Shown: in pieces, positions 10,161-22,802 of the stretch
Layout: every line of letters begins with the position of its first letter
Position numbering within the stretch: the stretch's first letter is position 1
Assembly: GCA_910574455.1 (NCBI GenBank)
Contig: CAJSYZ010000005.1
Span: forward strand, 2,542,001 to 2,606,000
Direction of reading: 5' to 3'
Length of the DNA: 64,000 bases
From: Trichaptum fuscoviolaceum
Lineage: Eukaryota > Basidiomycota > Agaricomycetes > Hymenochaetales > Trichaptaceae
Program-made: the position numbers and the translations under genes
Notes under the pieces: generated by a model
What the model was told of the DNA's origin: nothing
Database searches by the model: none
Seen by the model: only the letters and a program-made list of their open reading frames with translations

Positions 10161-11050
10161 CTAGGCTGCCAGTGCCAGTGTGTAAGATGATCCCGTGTCA
10201 ACTCAACTGTACATCCTACGGCAGCGGCTGTTCCTTTTTCCGATAATTGCGTAGGATGCGATCAATAGTGGAGGGTGCGGGCCAAGATGTAATCCTGGAG
10301 AGCAGAACGTAGTGTTAAACAGAAAATACACCAGGACGTAAGACAACCTGAGGAAGTTCTCTGTTAACGAGCCTGGTTGTATGGCATGGTGACTACGGCC
10401 AGTGTTGAGCATCTTCAATGTCCACCAAGTACTATGCCTGTGGTAGCAACAACTTGAAGTTGAAGTCGACAACTGAGTGCCAGCCTGCCAGCCTTAGTAG
10501 TGAGTGCCACAACTTCAAGTTGAACTTGAAGTCACCGTGCCAGTGACCGGCGTGCCACTGGCACTGGCAGCCTGAGTGGCAGTGAGCCTGAGTGACTCCG
10601 ACTCAGACATCACTGGCAGAAGAATTTGCCGTCCATGTCCTCTTCATCTTGCTCCCCGGAACATTGAAGGGATGAAGTAGTGATGTTGAAGGCAACTTGA
10701 GCCAGAGGAACTTTAACACGGTGTATGTCCCCGAAATGTTAAAGTAGAAGCACAACACAAACAAGCCTTCGGGTACTACTAGTACGAGTACTAGTAGGCT
10801 AGTAGATACTCCTGGCAGCCTGGGGATGCCTGCATCGTATGAGATGTGGTGATCAGTATTTACAAAATATCTTCAAGTTGAAGGTCATATCATCACACAA
10901 TCAAGCAAGACATAGGCGTTTTATTCAAGAAAAAGACGACACATCATTGTTTACTATTATCGGAAAGACAAAGTCGAAACATCATTGTTTATCAGGAAGA
11001 CAGATAGACTTGACGAAGTTTATACCGTGACCATATACTACGGGTAGTAG
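10160..11050. repeat. Palindromic-word spacer, block 1
   Basis: No gene seen. The block holds inverted words such as CTTCAAGTT-g-AACTTGAAG (10513-10531) and ACTAGTAC-ga-GTACTAGT (10778-10795), plus several TGCCA/TGGCA pairs at about 10480-10570 (for example TGCCACTGGCA). Confidence 0.75.
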
Positions 11051-11054
11051 TATA

Positions 11055-14015
11055 CTAGGACAAGGGCGTCAAAGATTTGAGTCGAGATACGCCTTCGCCG
11101 GTAATCCGAAACTCAAATGGCTCTTTGTAAAGAGGATTGGAAGGATTCACAAATCCTTCCTTGGAACTAGGAGGCTTCCGTGTTTGCTCACGCACTTCCT
11201 TTGCCCAGTCCATGCGCAGAGCCAAATAAGACTGAGGTGCCCGACCATAAGGGCCATGGTTCCCCACTATCTTGCATATCCTTTTAAGCACGTCCTGCTG
11301 TTCATAGGTAAAGAGTGGTTCCCCCGCTGTCATGTGCAGTACGGATGGTGCGTTTTCTATGAATTTGGAGAGAGATTCGTCGTCACCATAATAATGTCGG
11401 TCGTGGATAAGTTTATTCAAATGTTGCCTGAGTGGAGTCTCGTTCATCACCTCAAAAACGACATGTTCAGAAGACGTAATCATCTGCATCGCGTTGGAAA
11501 GGATAACAGCTTTCTCCCTGTGCGTATTTCGCCGCTTCTCCAGATGCAGGATCTTCGATAATTTTTTTCGGTCTTCGTCATTTTCCGGCCACTTTCGCAC
11601 TGGCACCGGGACTTCCGTGAGATTCGCCTGCTTGACAACTTCCGCTAGTGTGTTCAAGGATAATTGGTCGAAAGAAGCTGAGACTTCCTCAAAACTGCGC
11701 TGTATATCAGCTGGGAGAGCTTTTGGAGGAAAACCTTTGGCCGACGCATGGGGTATGTCCTCAGAGCCATAGTATTCGATGTCGCCCTCTTCGGCCATCT
11801 TTGCAAAGAATTCCTCGAAATAGAACTTAGGCAGGTCCTTCAGATCGAGGACACCCTCTTCTGATGGATCAAGATTTGGGAACGGTTTGCACGTAAAGTC
11901 ATCTATGCTGGCATCCCATGTGGACTCCTGCTCGTCGAGTGTGGTGGCTGGCTGTTGTGAATCCAACTTCTTCAGCTTGCGATTGAGGATGACATACAAC
12001 CCTCAATGGAATTCGAAGATAAGATAGAAGCGCACAAGAAAGAAACGGAACTTTTCGATGGATTTTGCGTCAGGCGACGGCTGCCAGGAGTTTGTGAAGG
12101 GGTATTTGGATTTAAGCTCTGCTCTCGCGCCCTCTACCAAGCTGTGCAGCTTCTTTTCGGTTTCCCTCAGCGTCTTCACGGCCCGGCCCCTCTTTTCCTC
12201 ACTACACTTTGGGTCCTTTGTTGTCACCTCCACCTCCTCTGCTTTCTTTTTCGCCTTAACCGCCTCCTTGTATGTCGTATCCTCCTTGCGGAAGTCTGCT
12301 AACTTGTCTTCAATCCCTGCTAACCACTCTTCGTAGCGTGCTTTCTCTGAGGATATGAGGCTTTCAGGTAAAGCGGTGAGCAGGTCATCAAACAGATGCC
12401 TTGCAATGGGAACCTTTCCGTCCCGGCGCATGGTTGGTTGGGCAGTGAACTCAGCGTAAAGCTCGTTTACACCTCTGATGAGCCCCGCTGTCTTGACACC
12501 GCCATCACCAGTAATGTCAAAAGGGGCAACCGATTCGATCTTGAATTTGTTTGGGAAAACAATGGCAAAAGCCATATAAAGAATGTTCCTGGCGTCCTCG
12601 AAGACGTGTCGTAGTTTAATACTACAAGCTGCCGCTTCGCTCTATGTGAGAACTCATGAGTTTAATTTGTTTTGCAATAGCTTTCAAGATGACTTACCGA
12701 TTCAGCTGCTACGGCAATGATTTGAAGCTCGCGTATCATGACAGCAAACGATGCTATAGTCCGCGTCAAAAGGTCGTCTTTGGAGCGGTCCGCCTTCCGT
12801 TCAGCATCCAATGTCTGGTCTGCCTTCCGTTCAGCATCCAATGTCTCCCTACGAGCCAGCTTTTCGTTCATTTGATGCACCTTGTCGGTGGTGCTTCGAA
12901 TCATATCAAATTGACTGTCAAGCCTTTTGCTAACATTAGCTGCCATGACGGAGTGTAGCGCATGGATGCCCTCCTCAGCTGCAGCCCTCGCAAGCATCGG
13001 GTAATTCAGGGTTGCCTGGTCCTTTATATGTTGTATCTCGTTGGAGAGAGATTCGACTTTCTCCTCCAAGGTCTTTATTGTCTCCGAGTAATCTGTGTTC
13101 TCCGATTTGGCCGCCTTTTTTTTCGTGGCTTTCAGATCTTCCTTTTTTTTGTCAAGATCTTGAGATCCAACATTCTGCATCGCCCGTTCCAGCCGTTCAT
13201 CCACTTTCTTTTTTTATCAGTATTCGCCGCCCGAGCTGCCGCTCCATGCTTGAGTTTTGTTATCACCTGGTTGAGAACTTTGGCAGTCTCGACCAGCTTT
13301 CCTCCAATGTCCGTCCATTCCTTGCCCGCTTTGTCCAAGTCGCCCCCTATCCCATTGAGCATGGTGACTGACAAGTCGCTGGTTGGGTATAGGAAAGAGA
13401 TAAGAAGCAATCTACACAGACTGGCAATGTCACTCACAGGTTCGTTTTCAAGTCTTCGACACTGTTTGACGGCTTGGAGTCCACGTCCGACCCAGGTTTT
13501 GCCACCCCACTGCCAGTGGCACCGGCACTGGCGGCCTCGCTGACAGTAGAATGGAATGTCATCAAGATGCAATTAAGCTCAGGCTGGCAACACTACTCAC
13601 AATTCCAAATTGGATGTGTCTGGTTCCGCCTCAGTGGCAGACGTCAAATTGCCACTGCCAACTCCTAGTCCGACCTCAAACTCCGATTGTGACCTCAACC
13701 CGGGCCCTGCACTTGCAAGAGACTCCGAGTCGGACATGGAGACGCCGGGCCCATTCACTGGCAGGCTGTCAAGAGAATGTCCTGGTCACATACTTTGAAG
13801 GCTGGCAACATGAATGACACTTACTTGATTGCTGATTTGCCACTGTCATCTCGCTGTACCAACTGAATGAGAAATTCAATCCATTTCACCATGTCTGACC
13901 GCGTCTTTATAAGCCCGGGCCACGGATGGGCTCCATTTTCGCCGGAAGAAACTAGTCCTGTTTGGACTTTTTGTGAAAGAATTGAAATTACTACTAATAC
14001 TAGTTTTTGAGACAT
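11055..14015 (-). CDS. Hypothetical cargo protein with coiled coil; carries a frameshift and an in-frame stop
   Basis: Function unknown. Minus-strand exons chain in phase: up to 13825 (start 14015 or 13892), 13765-13601, 13539-13438, 13378-12698 and 12641-11055. Introns have GTAAGT or GTGAGT donors and AG acceptors. The product would be about 800 residues: a Ser/Gly/Asp-rich N-terminus, a helical segment (WTDIGGKLVETAKVLNQ), a charged coiled coil (TIKTLEEKVESLSNEIQHI), a second helical region (KARYEEWLAGIEDKLADF) and a C-terminal region without known motifs. Two lesions interrupt it: a 7-T run at 13209-13215 where the frame must move by -1, and an in-frame TGA at 12003-12005. Either it is a decaying gene, or recoding is used. 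The word family TGCCA/TGGCA is translated within exon 13539-13438. Confidence 0.5.
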
Positions 14016-16087
14016 GTACTACATACCAGCTCGTCTGGCATCATCTGGACCCAGCAGCAGGCTGATTTTGATTGGCTTGGGAGGCTCAGGCTGAGTGATG
14101 CCAGTGTTAACAGGTAGCACTGGCATGTTAGCGTGAGGGACAACAGACATTCTGAAGGGATAGTCGTTGAGTTGCTGGCTTCAAGATGATGTGGGGGGCA
14201 TCATGATGGGGTCCGCTGCCAGTGGCAACTAAAAGCTATTCACCGTCGGAACGTGAACTTGAAGAAGTTGATGGAAGTCGGATACTACCGCTGCCAGCAG
14301 GCCACACCGTGACTCAGGCTGACGGAGTGCCGTGAAGAGTAGTACTATATTTAAATTTAAGTACTCAGGCTAGTACTACTATGCCAGTGATACTACTACT
14401 ACTAGTAGTAGGACTTCCCAGCCTCACTGGCACTGGCAGTGCCACAGCATGAGTGCACCCGCCGCGAGTAGTACTACTACCGTAACTACTAGTACTACTA
14501 CTACTACTAGTACTTACTAGTCGAATTTGAAGTTGATGATCTCAGCAACTTGACAGCTCGGCCGCCGCAGTTCGCTTCGGAGTCCGAGTCCTCGCCGGAT
14601 AGTACTATAGTAGTACTATACTTGTTTGTGTTTCACGGCATGATGATGCGGAGGCACCGTGATCATCATTATGATGGTACTGGATGCCTTCCCGTAAGGA
14701 TTTAGGACGACGATTCTTATCCTAAATCCTCTTCCGAATATTATCCGGGAACGGAGCCAACTTTCCGGTCGACGTCGGTCGTCCTAAATTACTGAGATCA
14801 AGGAAGGGCTCTAAACATTACAGCAGCGTTCTCACATACCATATTTAGTAGAAGTGAAGATTATGTGACGCACCCGCTTCCATTTTAAGCAATTTTATCT
14901 ATGAAAATAATCCGGCAGACCTCACCGTGGCAACCGGAAAGGAATTTAGGACCCGTCCTAGATGTTGCTTACGGTTTAGGATGGCTGTCCTAAACCTGTA
15001 CCTGACGGAGTTTCAAAGATTTAGGACAGCCTCCGCCGTCCTAAATTCTTACGGGAAGGCATCCACTAGAGTAGTGACGCAGCCTGCGGCTCAGGCTGAG
15101 TCGGAAGCCACCATACTCAGGCTATGCTTCCCGTACTAAGGATTTAGAACGGCTTTTTCGTCCTACAAGTAGTATGTAGTACTAGTACTAAACGGCACGG
15201 CTCGGAGCCAAACTCTCCGTCTTGCCCGGGCCCTAAATTTCCAGGATCTAGCAGAGGGGAAGGGTCTGCCAGATGGTCCGTGTCTAGGACAGTCGTCCTA
15301 AATGCCTGCCTTGCTTACCGTACTAGTAGTAGTATCAGGTAAGATATCATAAGTACACCCTGATACCTTACCTTCAAGTTCAAAGGTAAGTTATACCGCG
15401 GGACTCCATGGACCGGCAGAACTTCTGCTCAAGGCCGGCGGTGGACGGGTGGCTTCAACCTCCCTAAATGCTTGCCAGCCTGAGTGCCAAGCGGGGTCTT
15501 ATGGGTTTCAATTTCGGGTGTCCTAAATCCTTCATCCAGTGGCGCCACTGGCAGTGATACCGTGACTCAGGCTCAGCCTGAGCCTGAGGCTGCCACTGCA
15601 GTGCCAGTGGCAGTGAGGCTACTAGTTCTGGGAGGAAGGGCACTGCGTTCCGGAATTGCGTGATAACGCTCAGGGAAATCTGCCTCCCGTGCGAACGTCT
15701 TCAAGTTGACAAATGGGGGACTCGGACTCGGAGTAAGGGACTTGCCGGCAAAGCTCGGCCCGTTTTCTACTACTGTAGTATTAGTAATAACTTGAAGTTG
15801 CCCCTCAGGCTCACTGGCACTCACTGCCAGTGGCTCACTCAGGCTACTACTAGTACTAGTAATAGCCTACTACTACTAGTACTACTCAGGCTGCCGGTGG
15901 CATGCCACGGTGGCGACACTTGACCTTCATTCCAACTTCACTCACCGTTTGAATAACCCTTGCCATTACTTTCCTCTCAGGCATACTACTACTACTACTA
16001 GTATTCCTAGTAGTAGTACTCACTGCACTGCCAACTTGATCTTGAAGTAGCTCAGGCTCTTCGTTCAGTCACTATCAAATCTCCAAA
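14016..16087. repeat. Palindromic-word spacer, block 2
   Basis: The densest block and no gene. Examples: AGGCTCAG-c-CTGAGCCT (15569-15585), the perfect palindrome CACTGCAGTG (15594-15603), long runs of CTA/GTA triplets with central CTAG (14466-14520, 15840-15890, 15985-16020), and repeated ATTTAGGAC...GTCCTAAAT pairs (for example 15019-15027 with 15038-15046). A MITE-like unit (14680-15066) is embedded. Confidence 0.8.
14680..15066. mobile_element. MITE-like unit with about 30-bp terminal inverted repeats
   Basis: The left end CTGGATGCCTTCCCGTAAG continues through ATTTAGGACG. The right end is its reverse complement, with mismatches at the first base, at one base after GTAAG and near the inner end. 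TA dinucleotides flank both sides (14678-14679 and 15067-15068), consistent with, but not proof of, a Tc1/mariner-type duplication. Internal ATTTAGGAC/GTCCTAAAT hairpins repeat inside it. Similar but degraded phrases follow at about 15120-15320, suggesting further broken copies. Confidence 0.6.
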
Positions 16088-17913
16088 ATGTCAAGTTCTG
16101 ATCTCGGGGATACTCCAAGCTCTTGCTTGGACACAGACGAGGACGAGGACGGTTCAGAATCCAGCTTTGGTCTCAACACTCACAGCTCAAAGTCCGCGAT
16201 CATCGAAGACGAGAGCGAATACGAAGTGTATACAAATCCTGTAGAGGTTAAGTTCGGTAGGACCACATATTATCTATATTTCAGTGTGTGGTTTGGCTTA
16301 TCTTCAATGACTTGTCAGAGGACCTACCCTTTGGTTATTGCTCGGGAGCATATATCGATAGCACGGTGGTCCAGTCAATCACCAAAAGCTTAGAGTCCAA
16401 GCTAGAGCATGCAAATCGCTTCGGGTTTTTGTCGAACGATTTCAAGGAAACACTTGTTCTGGCTGATCGGCTGGGGAGGTACTTTGATACGTCAAATCAG
16501 TATATCAGTAACCGGGTTAGGGAAGCACAGGCTCTGCAGAGGAAGACGGCTGTGATGCTAGACCAGTTTCGGATCAGTACATACCAGTACACGGACATGA
16601 TCTTCAAGCTAGGTGAAGAACTAGCTATCCTGATGCGTTATACGGTAAGCTGCAAATTAAATCAAAAGCTTGAATGCACGTCTCTAACCGCTTGTTCTTA
16701 TGGTAATGCGCTATAGCCCGAGGAGCCACTTGAGCTGCTTATCCGCAAGCGTGTGGAGGAATCAAGACTTGCTGTCGCCACGGCGTTCATATCTGTTCTT
16801 CCCGGCTTTTTCCCGTCAGGGAAACTCATCAATGTTTTCACTGGGGACGTCATCTGGGATAATTTCTTGTCTTGCTTAGTCGCCCGATATAATTCACACC
16901 ATGCAATCGTGCGTTGGCAACGTAAATTTGAGGATGAGGAGGCCGGCAATCGATTGATACAGACAAAATCTGTCTTTTCTGCCATAAGGATCGACATCAA
17001 AGGCACAAAGCTCGAGGAAAATGTTCGTCGTGAACTCTCTGCTCAATTGAAGCACTTTACGCCAGTCGTGGGCGTGAATCTTAAAGGCTCTACAAGCAGG
17101 CCCCGAAACCCAAGGCTTGCGCTCAAGTTCTTTCTCCCCCTACTTATTTGGTCATATAACGAGTGCAAGGATTGGATCGTCTTCCTAGACAAATGCCGTG
17201 CGGAACAATTGCCAAAGTCGCCCGTTGGTCAACTCTCAGAAGCAGAAGTCAATTGTTCTGCGACTCAGGCGACTCCGACTGTCTTTCAATCCGGAACAGC
17301 ACGAGAGGCTCGGCGTCGATGGAAACGTGAACTTGAACGTGCCGGTGGAGAAGCTGCTCTAGCTGACTTTCATCGACTCATTCAGAAGTCAATGGATATT
17401 CTTGGCGTCGACTCGGCTGATGGTGGAACGTCCTCATTGGAGAATAATCGACAAATCCAGCGCGAATACGGAAATTATTCGGTTGTTCTGCGCAGGTTCA
17501 ACTGGATCAGGAAATGTTTAATCATCCTCTGTGATGATTCGCTTCTGGATCTGTTGCTCATGAATGATGGTGCAATGCAGCGCTTCTCCAGGGAGATGGA
17601 CTTTGCTAGGCTGGGCATTATCGAAGTGACTCGAGCCATTAGGCAATTTGACGATGCTGATCGCAAAGATATAGACAAGGAAAGACTCGACAGGGCCGCC
17701 AAATTTCTCCACGAAGATATGGAACACATCGATCATGCCCTTATTCCGGCAGAGCAAATTTTTGACTCTTTACTCCTGAAGACAGTCGACGATTTACTTC
17801 GTAATTATGGTCCATTTTATTTAACAGATTATGGAATCCTATTTGCTCTTCTCGACAAATTGGATCCCATCACGGACACTGACTCGGATGTCAATATGAG
17901 CTCGGCGATGTAA
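16088..17913 (+). CDS. Hypothetical cargo protein, about 550-560 residues
   Basis: I do not recognise this protein. The ATG at 16088 opens an acidic exon (DTDEDEDGSESSFG). A short intron ends at 16284; its donor is at 16229 or 16244, giving 56 or 41 nt, both phase 0. Exon 2 runs 16285-16644, a 72-nt intron starts GTAAGC and ends CTATAG, and exon 3 runs 16717-17913. Visible traits are an all-helical central part (LGRYFDTSNQYISNRVREAQ), a hydrophobic stretch (AVATAFISVLPGFFP) and a long helical C-terminal half ending with TDTDSDVNMSSAM. There are no transmembrane spans of classic length and no catalytic motif I can name. All three exons are open without lesions, unlike the minus-strand cargo gene, so selection may still act on it. 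Confidence 0.7.
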
Positions 17914-18681
17914 CTGGCGGTTGCATATTGGACCATTCCCCGACACGAAGTGTTCTAGGGTTCACCAGCGCGCGATTCAAGTTTAAGTTGTGGCCGTGTT
18001 AAATTTTTATTTCGTTTTACTATGTTTATGAAAAGTCAAGGACTCGGATTGTACTAGTACTACTCATTCTATGCCAGTGCTTACTCCCTTTTCAAGTTTA
18101 ACTTAAAGCTCCTCTCGCACTATGCTGCACTATTGGTAGTTAGTACTAGTAGCAACTATGTGACATCGTTTTCTTGATTACTACTATATACTGCAAAAAA
18201 ATTATTTATTTATTCATAGCATATGCTTCAAGTTGATAGTACTACCGTGACTAGTACTACTAGTAGTCTGTGTTCAACTTGAACTTCAACTTCAAGATGG
18301 TTAAATTAGAACTTGAAGTAGTACTAGTAGTAGTAGTAGCCTGAGGCAGGTTATTGGTTCATTTCCAGTTGTTGGCAAGTTCCATGTTATTGTACACTTT
18401 TTACTTGAAGTTTTCTATGTTCATACTAGTAGTACTAGTACCAGTAGTAGTAGTACTCAGCCTGAGGCTGCCAGTGCACTGCAGCAGTGGGAAATTTTGA
18501 CCACTGCCACTGACAGTGGCATCCGACATGATCCAACTTGAACTTGAAGTCTAAGATGCACCGACTAGTAACACTACAATTCTAGTATAGCTAGTACCAT
18601 AATCCGTCACTGAACATTTAAATGTTATATCCTTACTTCATAAGTTTCAAGGTACTTTGTGAGCTAAATGAGGGTTTATCT
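17914..18681. repeat. Palindromic-word spacer, block 3
   Basis: Lies between two converging genes. Contains CAGCCT-g-AGGCTG (18458-18470) directly followed by the perfect palindrome CAGTGCACTG (18472-18481), CTA/GTA runs (18240-18265, 18320-18340, 18425-18455) and AACTTGAACTTCAACTTCAAG phrases around 18275-18295. Confidence 0.75.
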
Positions 18682-21600
18682 TTATTGTTGCCTACTTTCG
18701 TACAATGTTTCATGCATGTGCATGTCAGCAAATCGGTTAACATAGAATCTATTGTAAAAGTCCAGGGACTCCTCAGGTGTCAATGACTTCGGAGGACATT
18801 CATCACCCTCTGGAACCCCAAGGAGGTGAGCTAAACGGAAGATACTCCCTAGAGCTATCACGGATAACTTTGGAGTTTTTGAGTCACCGTGACGGGGGTA
18901 GCCTGACTCCGAGTCGGAGGTGTCATTCAGGTCACTCCGGCGAGTCCGAGTCAGCGGTTGACGGCAACTTCCAATAGTACTACGCTGGCACGCGGTAGAG
19001 GTCTCTGACTCATACTCTGGCTCGACTATCCACATTCTTGTTTTTCTGTCAGGTGAGTCTCCAACGTTCTTGAAAAACTGGACAAGGGCGCATTCCTGAC
19101 GTTCTCCATTGGCGGTGAAGGAGAAAAGAAGCATAACCCGAGCAATTCGCATCCCTGCAAACCCCTTTTTGCGAGAACTAACTTGGACAAGAACGACATC
19201 ACGTCGTGGTTTTCCGCGCCAAGAGGGATTGGACCTGATCACCTCCCTCATTGCTTGCTCTATAGGAATTGATTCGCCGCGGTAGGCGAAATACGCGGTA
19301 GCTGAATGGAAGATGGCAATGTCATTGCCCATGTCCAGTGCAAACTGTTGTTCGGCTATCAGGCTTTCAGAAGCGCTTCCGAGGTCATAGTATCCTAATT
19401 CGTTCAAGTTGCACCTTTCGTACTTGCAGAATAAGTATATTTTGATGAGTCGTCGGAGCTGTCGGAGTTCCGGATGGCCTTTTATCGCCGCAAGAGCGTT
19501 GAGCTGTTTGGGGTACAGCTTACTGGACTCTGTAAGGATAGCAACGAATAAGTCAGATATCCAGCGCCACAATTTGAAGCTCGTGTTACTGACGTTGTTT
19601 CGAAGCCATTAACATCAAGCTCGAAGGATCACTTCTACCACCTAAGCAAAACCGATGTTCTGTATTTTCCACATCATGAAGAACAACACTACTTTGCAGT
19701 CCTTCCACTGATGAAGTGCTGAAATCATCCAGGTCAGCAATTTCGTTGTGCCCTTGATTACCCACAGTGCCATCGAAGAAATCATCTGTATCATTGGCTG
19801 CTCCTGCCACACCAATACACTGCAACTGCTCCCTCTGATTCGGGATCCTCTCAGCATCATCCTCCTCCGGCTCTGACATATTCTTCCGCAGAACATCTCG
19901 CAAAACTTTCCACGTAGCCTCGGATAGCGTATCGTCTAGCATTCCACGCCGTTTGAAGTCTGACCTCGATGCAATAAGTTTGCTGAGTCGTTGGTTTGCT
20001 GTGATCATCTGGCCCAAGGGATCATTTCTGTTCGAGCGTCGCCACGTTTCTTTGACCGCATAAATATGTTTATTCTCTGTAATCGATGAACACAGCCCGC
20101 TCGGTGCAGCAAACAGAGGGATCAATGTTGGATAATGGACCATAGCATGCTGTCGTGGTAGTGAAAAGTTATCCCGGATGCCCTTAGCTATGAATATTTG
20201 CCGATAACGGTGAAAGTGATCCAAAGAGGCTTTGATTTGATCAAGAGTTGAGGCTGTAATCGTGTACCGACGCACAAGGTAACAGAAGTCTAGAAATGCA
20301 CTTAATGTGCGAATCATATCATCGTGTGCAATGCCCACGATAGCCGGAAGATACACCTAAGCAAATTGCATCAAATATCAGCAAACCACTGCCTCGAACA
20401 AGATAAAAAGGTCACATACTTTCATAAGTGCCTTAGAATCATTGCCTGTCCATTGCTTGAAGCCTCGGCCTTCGGGGAATCTGCGAAGTCCAGGAAAAGG
20501 AGCAGCAACTCTGATTCTACGCGGATGTTAGCAATGGTATTTACATTAAACAACTTGCGAAAAAAATCACCTTTTATCCACAATATCCAGCTCTGACGTG
20601 GTCAAGCTCTGACATATCCACTCGACAAGATGATCCTTGAACACGCCTTTGATGATTTGGTGCAGCAGGTCCGGAGATATGAGATCGCATATATCTGCGC
20701 GTGGAATGTCATTGGTGAAAGGCTACGGAGCAACGTATCAGTTGCAATATACGCATCCAATGAATAATTTGAAGCACGTACCACAATGTCCTGGTGGAAT
20801 CCGTACTCTTTCCGAATTGTTGCTTTATTCATGTTGTTGGCGTCTACCTGTTCTATCAATCGTTCGTGCAGCTCTTTTGTTCGAGGAATTGATACAAATT
20901 CCGGATTATCGAGGTCCTTGTGAGGCGCTGTCATCTATAATGTCGAAAGTAAGTCATCACCACAGAGCTTGATTTCAGGAAAGCCTGAGGGCGGTAGTAC
21001 TTACTTGCAGCACCATCCAGTACATATGGCGCAAAGGCTGACCTGTTCCGGATAATCGGCTATATATGAGCCGAGTCCGAAAACCGACCTACGCAAGTGA
21101 CCATCAGGGCACCGGAGAATGGTTTTCTGAGTGTTCATGATCATTGCGGATTTCAGCGAGATTAAGATCCTCGATATAGACGAATGAAAGATCTGATGTC
21201 GAAAGTGCCGGAAGTCATCTGACTTTTCGTATTGCCGCTCAGCTGCAAAGCATCAGAAGTCAATTGAATAGATCACTATTAACACATACTCTTTGGTATT
21301 GCCAGAAATGCTATGAGCTGGACTGTATTCAGTTTCTGGGACCGCCGGGCCTTGTTTGATACATTCCCAATCGAGAGATACAAAGGATAGTATTCATTAT
21401 TGCCAGTTCCAACAGAAACCGTTGTCTTATCGCTCCCTAAAATGACCGGGACGAACATAGATCCATGGACTGCTTTATCTTCTGCGTAGATCTTGTTCTA
21501 AGTCAAGGATAATAAGTATCTGTGCGAGTTAATGAGTCATGACTTACAGCCTGTTCCCAAGCAAAATTCCCGGACATGTAATTTCTGAAAACTCGTTCTT

Positions 21601-22802
21601 TGTCATTGATATTATTGGTGTCCTCCTTTGTCTGAAATTCACGAAACGGGACAAAGTCAAATTCGCCTTCTAAAGCCGGGTTATCCACCAAATTTCGGAT
21701 TACTTCCAAAGGATCCCGATACCATACATCATATTCTTTCCTCTTCCATGACTCGATGTTCTTGTTTGTCGCTTTTTGGCCATTGTCGTTAGTGTAGAAG
21801 TTACTGAAGGATTTCCAAGATACATCACCGACTTTTGTAGTGTCAATGATCTTGTACAAATTTTGTGCATCTCCATCGAGCAGTGCACCAGCTGTATCCA
21901 GACTTGAGTCATCATTGGGATCTGTCGCGTCCAATTCGGGATATCTAATAGATTTTGCGTTCTCCGTGGACTGAATTAGTTGATAAGCCTTCATAATTCC
22001 GAGAAGCTTTGTTATGTTGCCAGCAGACATTTGCTCTTCGCGATAGAGAAAATCTGCGAGCTCGAAATCTGCTCGGCACAAATAGGGAAACCAGTCATTT
22101 GACGCAGGTTCGTTCCGTGAAACGGGCGGTTCTTCCTTTTCTAAGAAGTTCCCTTCTTCATCGCATGGAGTGGCTGCACGATATTTGGTGTCAGAATGCT
22201 AAAGTAAACTGGGGACATCATACTTAGCGCGCACCATTTAAATATCTGTGATACACCTTTAAGTTATCATTGTTCTCTTCATAATCTCCAATGTCGGAGT
22301 CCAGATCAGCAGAAGATAGGTCTTGGTCTTCAAGTTCGTCATCTCCAGTGTCAGCATGGGACAGGCAATCAGGACCGTCTAAATCTTGAAGCAGCTCGTC
22401 TCGGCCTATGCTAAGCATCGAGATATCCTGTGTGAGTATAGAAATGTCGTAGTCGTAACTTGAAGAGTTGCAGCCACTTTCATCTTCATGATGGCCCTCC
22501 AAGTCTGTTGGAAGTTCAGGAGAGCCGGGAAGAGCTTGAGGTGTCGAAGGTCGTGCGGGTCGCTTGGGTGAGGAATCCAAGTCGTAACCACAAGCAGCAG
22601 GTCTTGTTGCAAATGATGACGGGTGAGCTGAATATTCATTCTTGTCCTTGCGGATTGATTCTTGAACCTCCTGCTGCAGAAGGAGAAGGTGCATCGAATA
22701 GTCGGGGGGAAGATATCTGTAAGATGAACGGGTTTGGGCCTTCGCCGAGTCACCGGCATTAGTTCCAGTAAATTGAACGCTGAATTTAAAGTTGAATGGC
22801 AC
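18682..22802 (-). CDS. Plavaka-type DNA transposase, multi-exon, apparently full length
   Basis: Minus strand from ATG at 22802. Order of parts: a disordered acidic N-terminus; a DWFPYLCRADFELADFLYRE segment; DVWYRDPLEVIRNLVDNP and NYMSGNFAWEQA near 21560-21750; GNNEYYPLYLSIGN and LIAFLAIPK near 21300-21430; YIADYPEQVSLC near 21040; FHQDIV and an SPDLLHQIIKGVFKDHLVEW stretch near 20600-20800; GLRRFPEGRGFKQW near 20450; VYLPAIVGIAHDDMIRTLSA from 20356; GLCSSITENKHIYAVKETWR near 20090; and a C-terminal exon (19572-18682) with SNPSWRGKPRRDVVLVQVSS and FYVNRFADMHMHETL. These are the landmark segments of fungal Plavaka transposases, CACTA/EnSpm relatives that cut and paste DNA. About eight or more short introns interrupt it. 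The C-terminal exon has absorbed palindromic words (about 18880-18990), encoding SDSESGYPRHGDS. Confidence 0.85.

Noticed and set aside
14466..16020. CRISPR-like repeat array
   Set aside because: The repeats are short, palindromic, irregularly spaced and mixed in type, with no constant repeat-spacer unit, in a eukaryotic genome.
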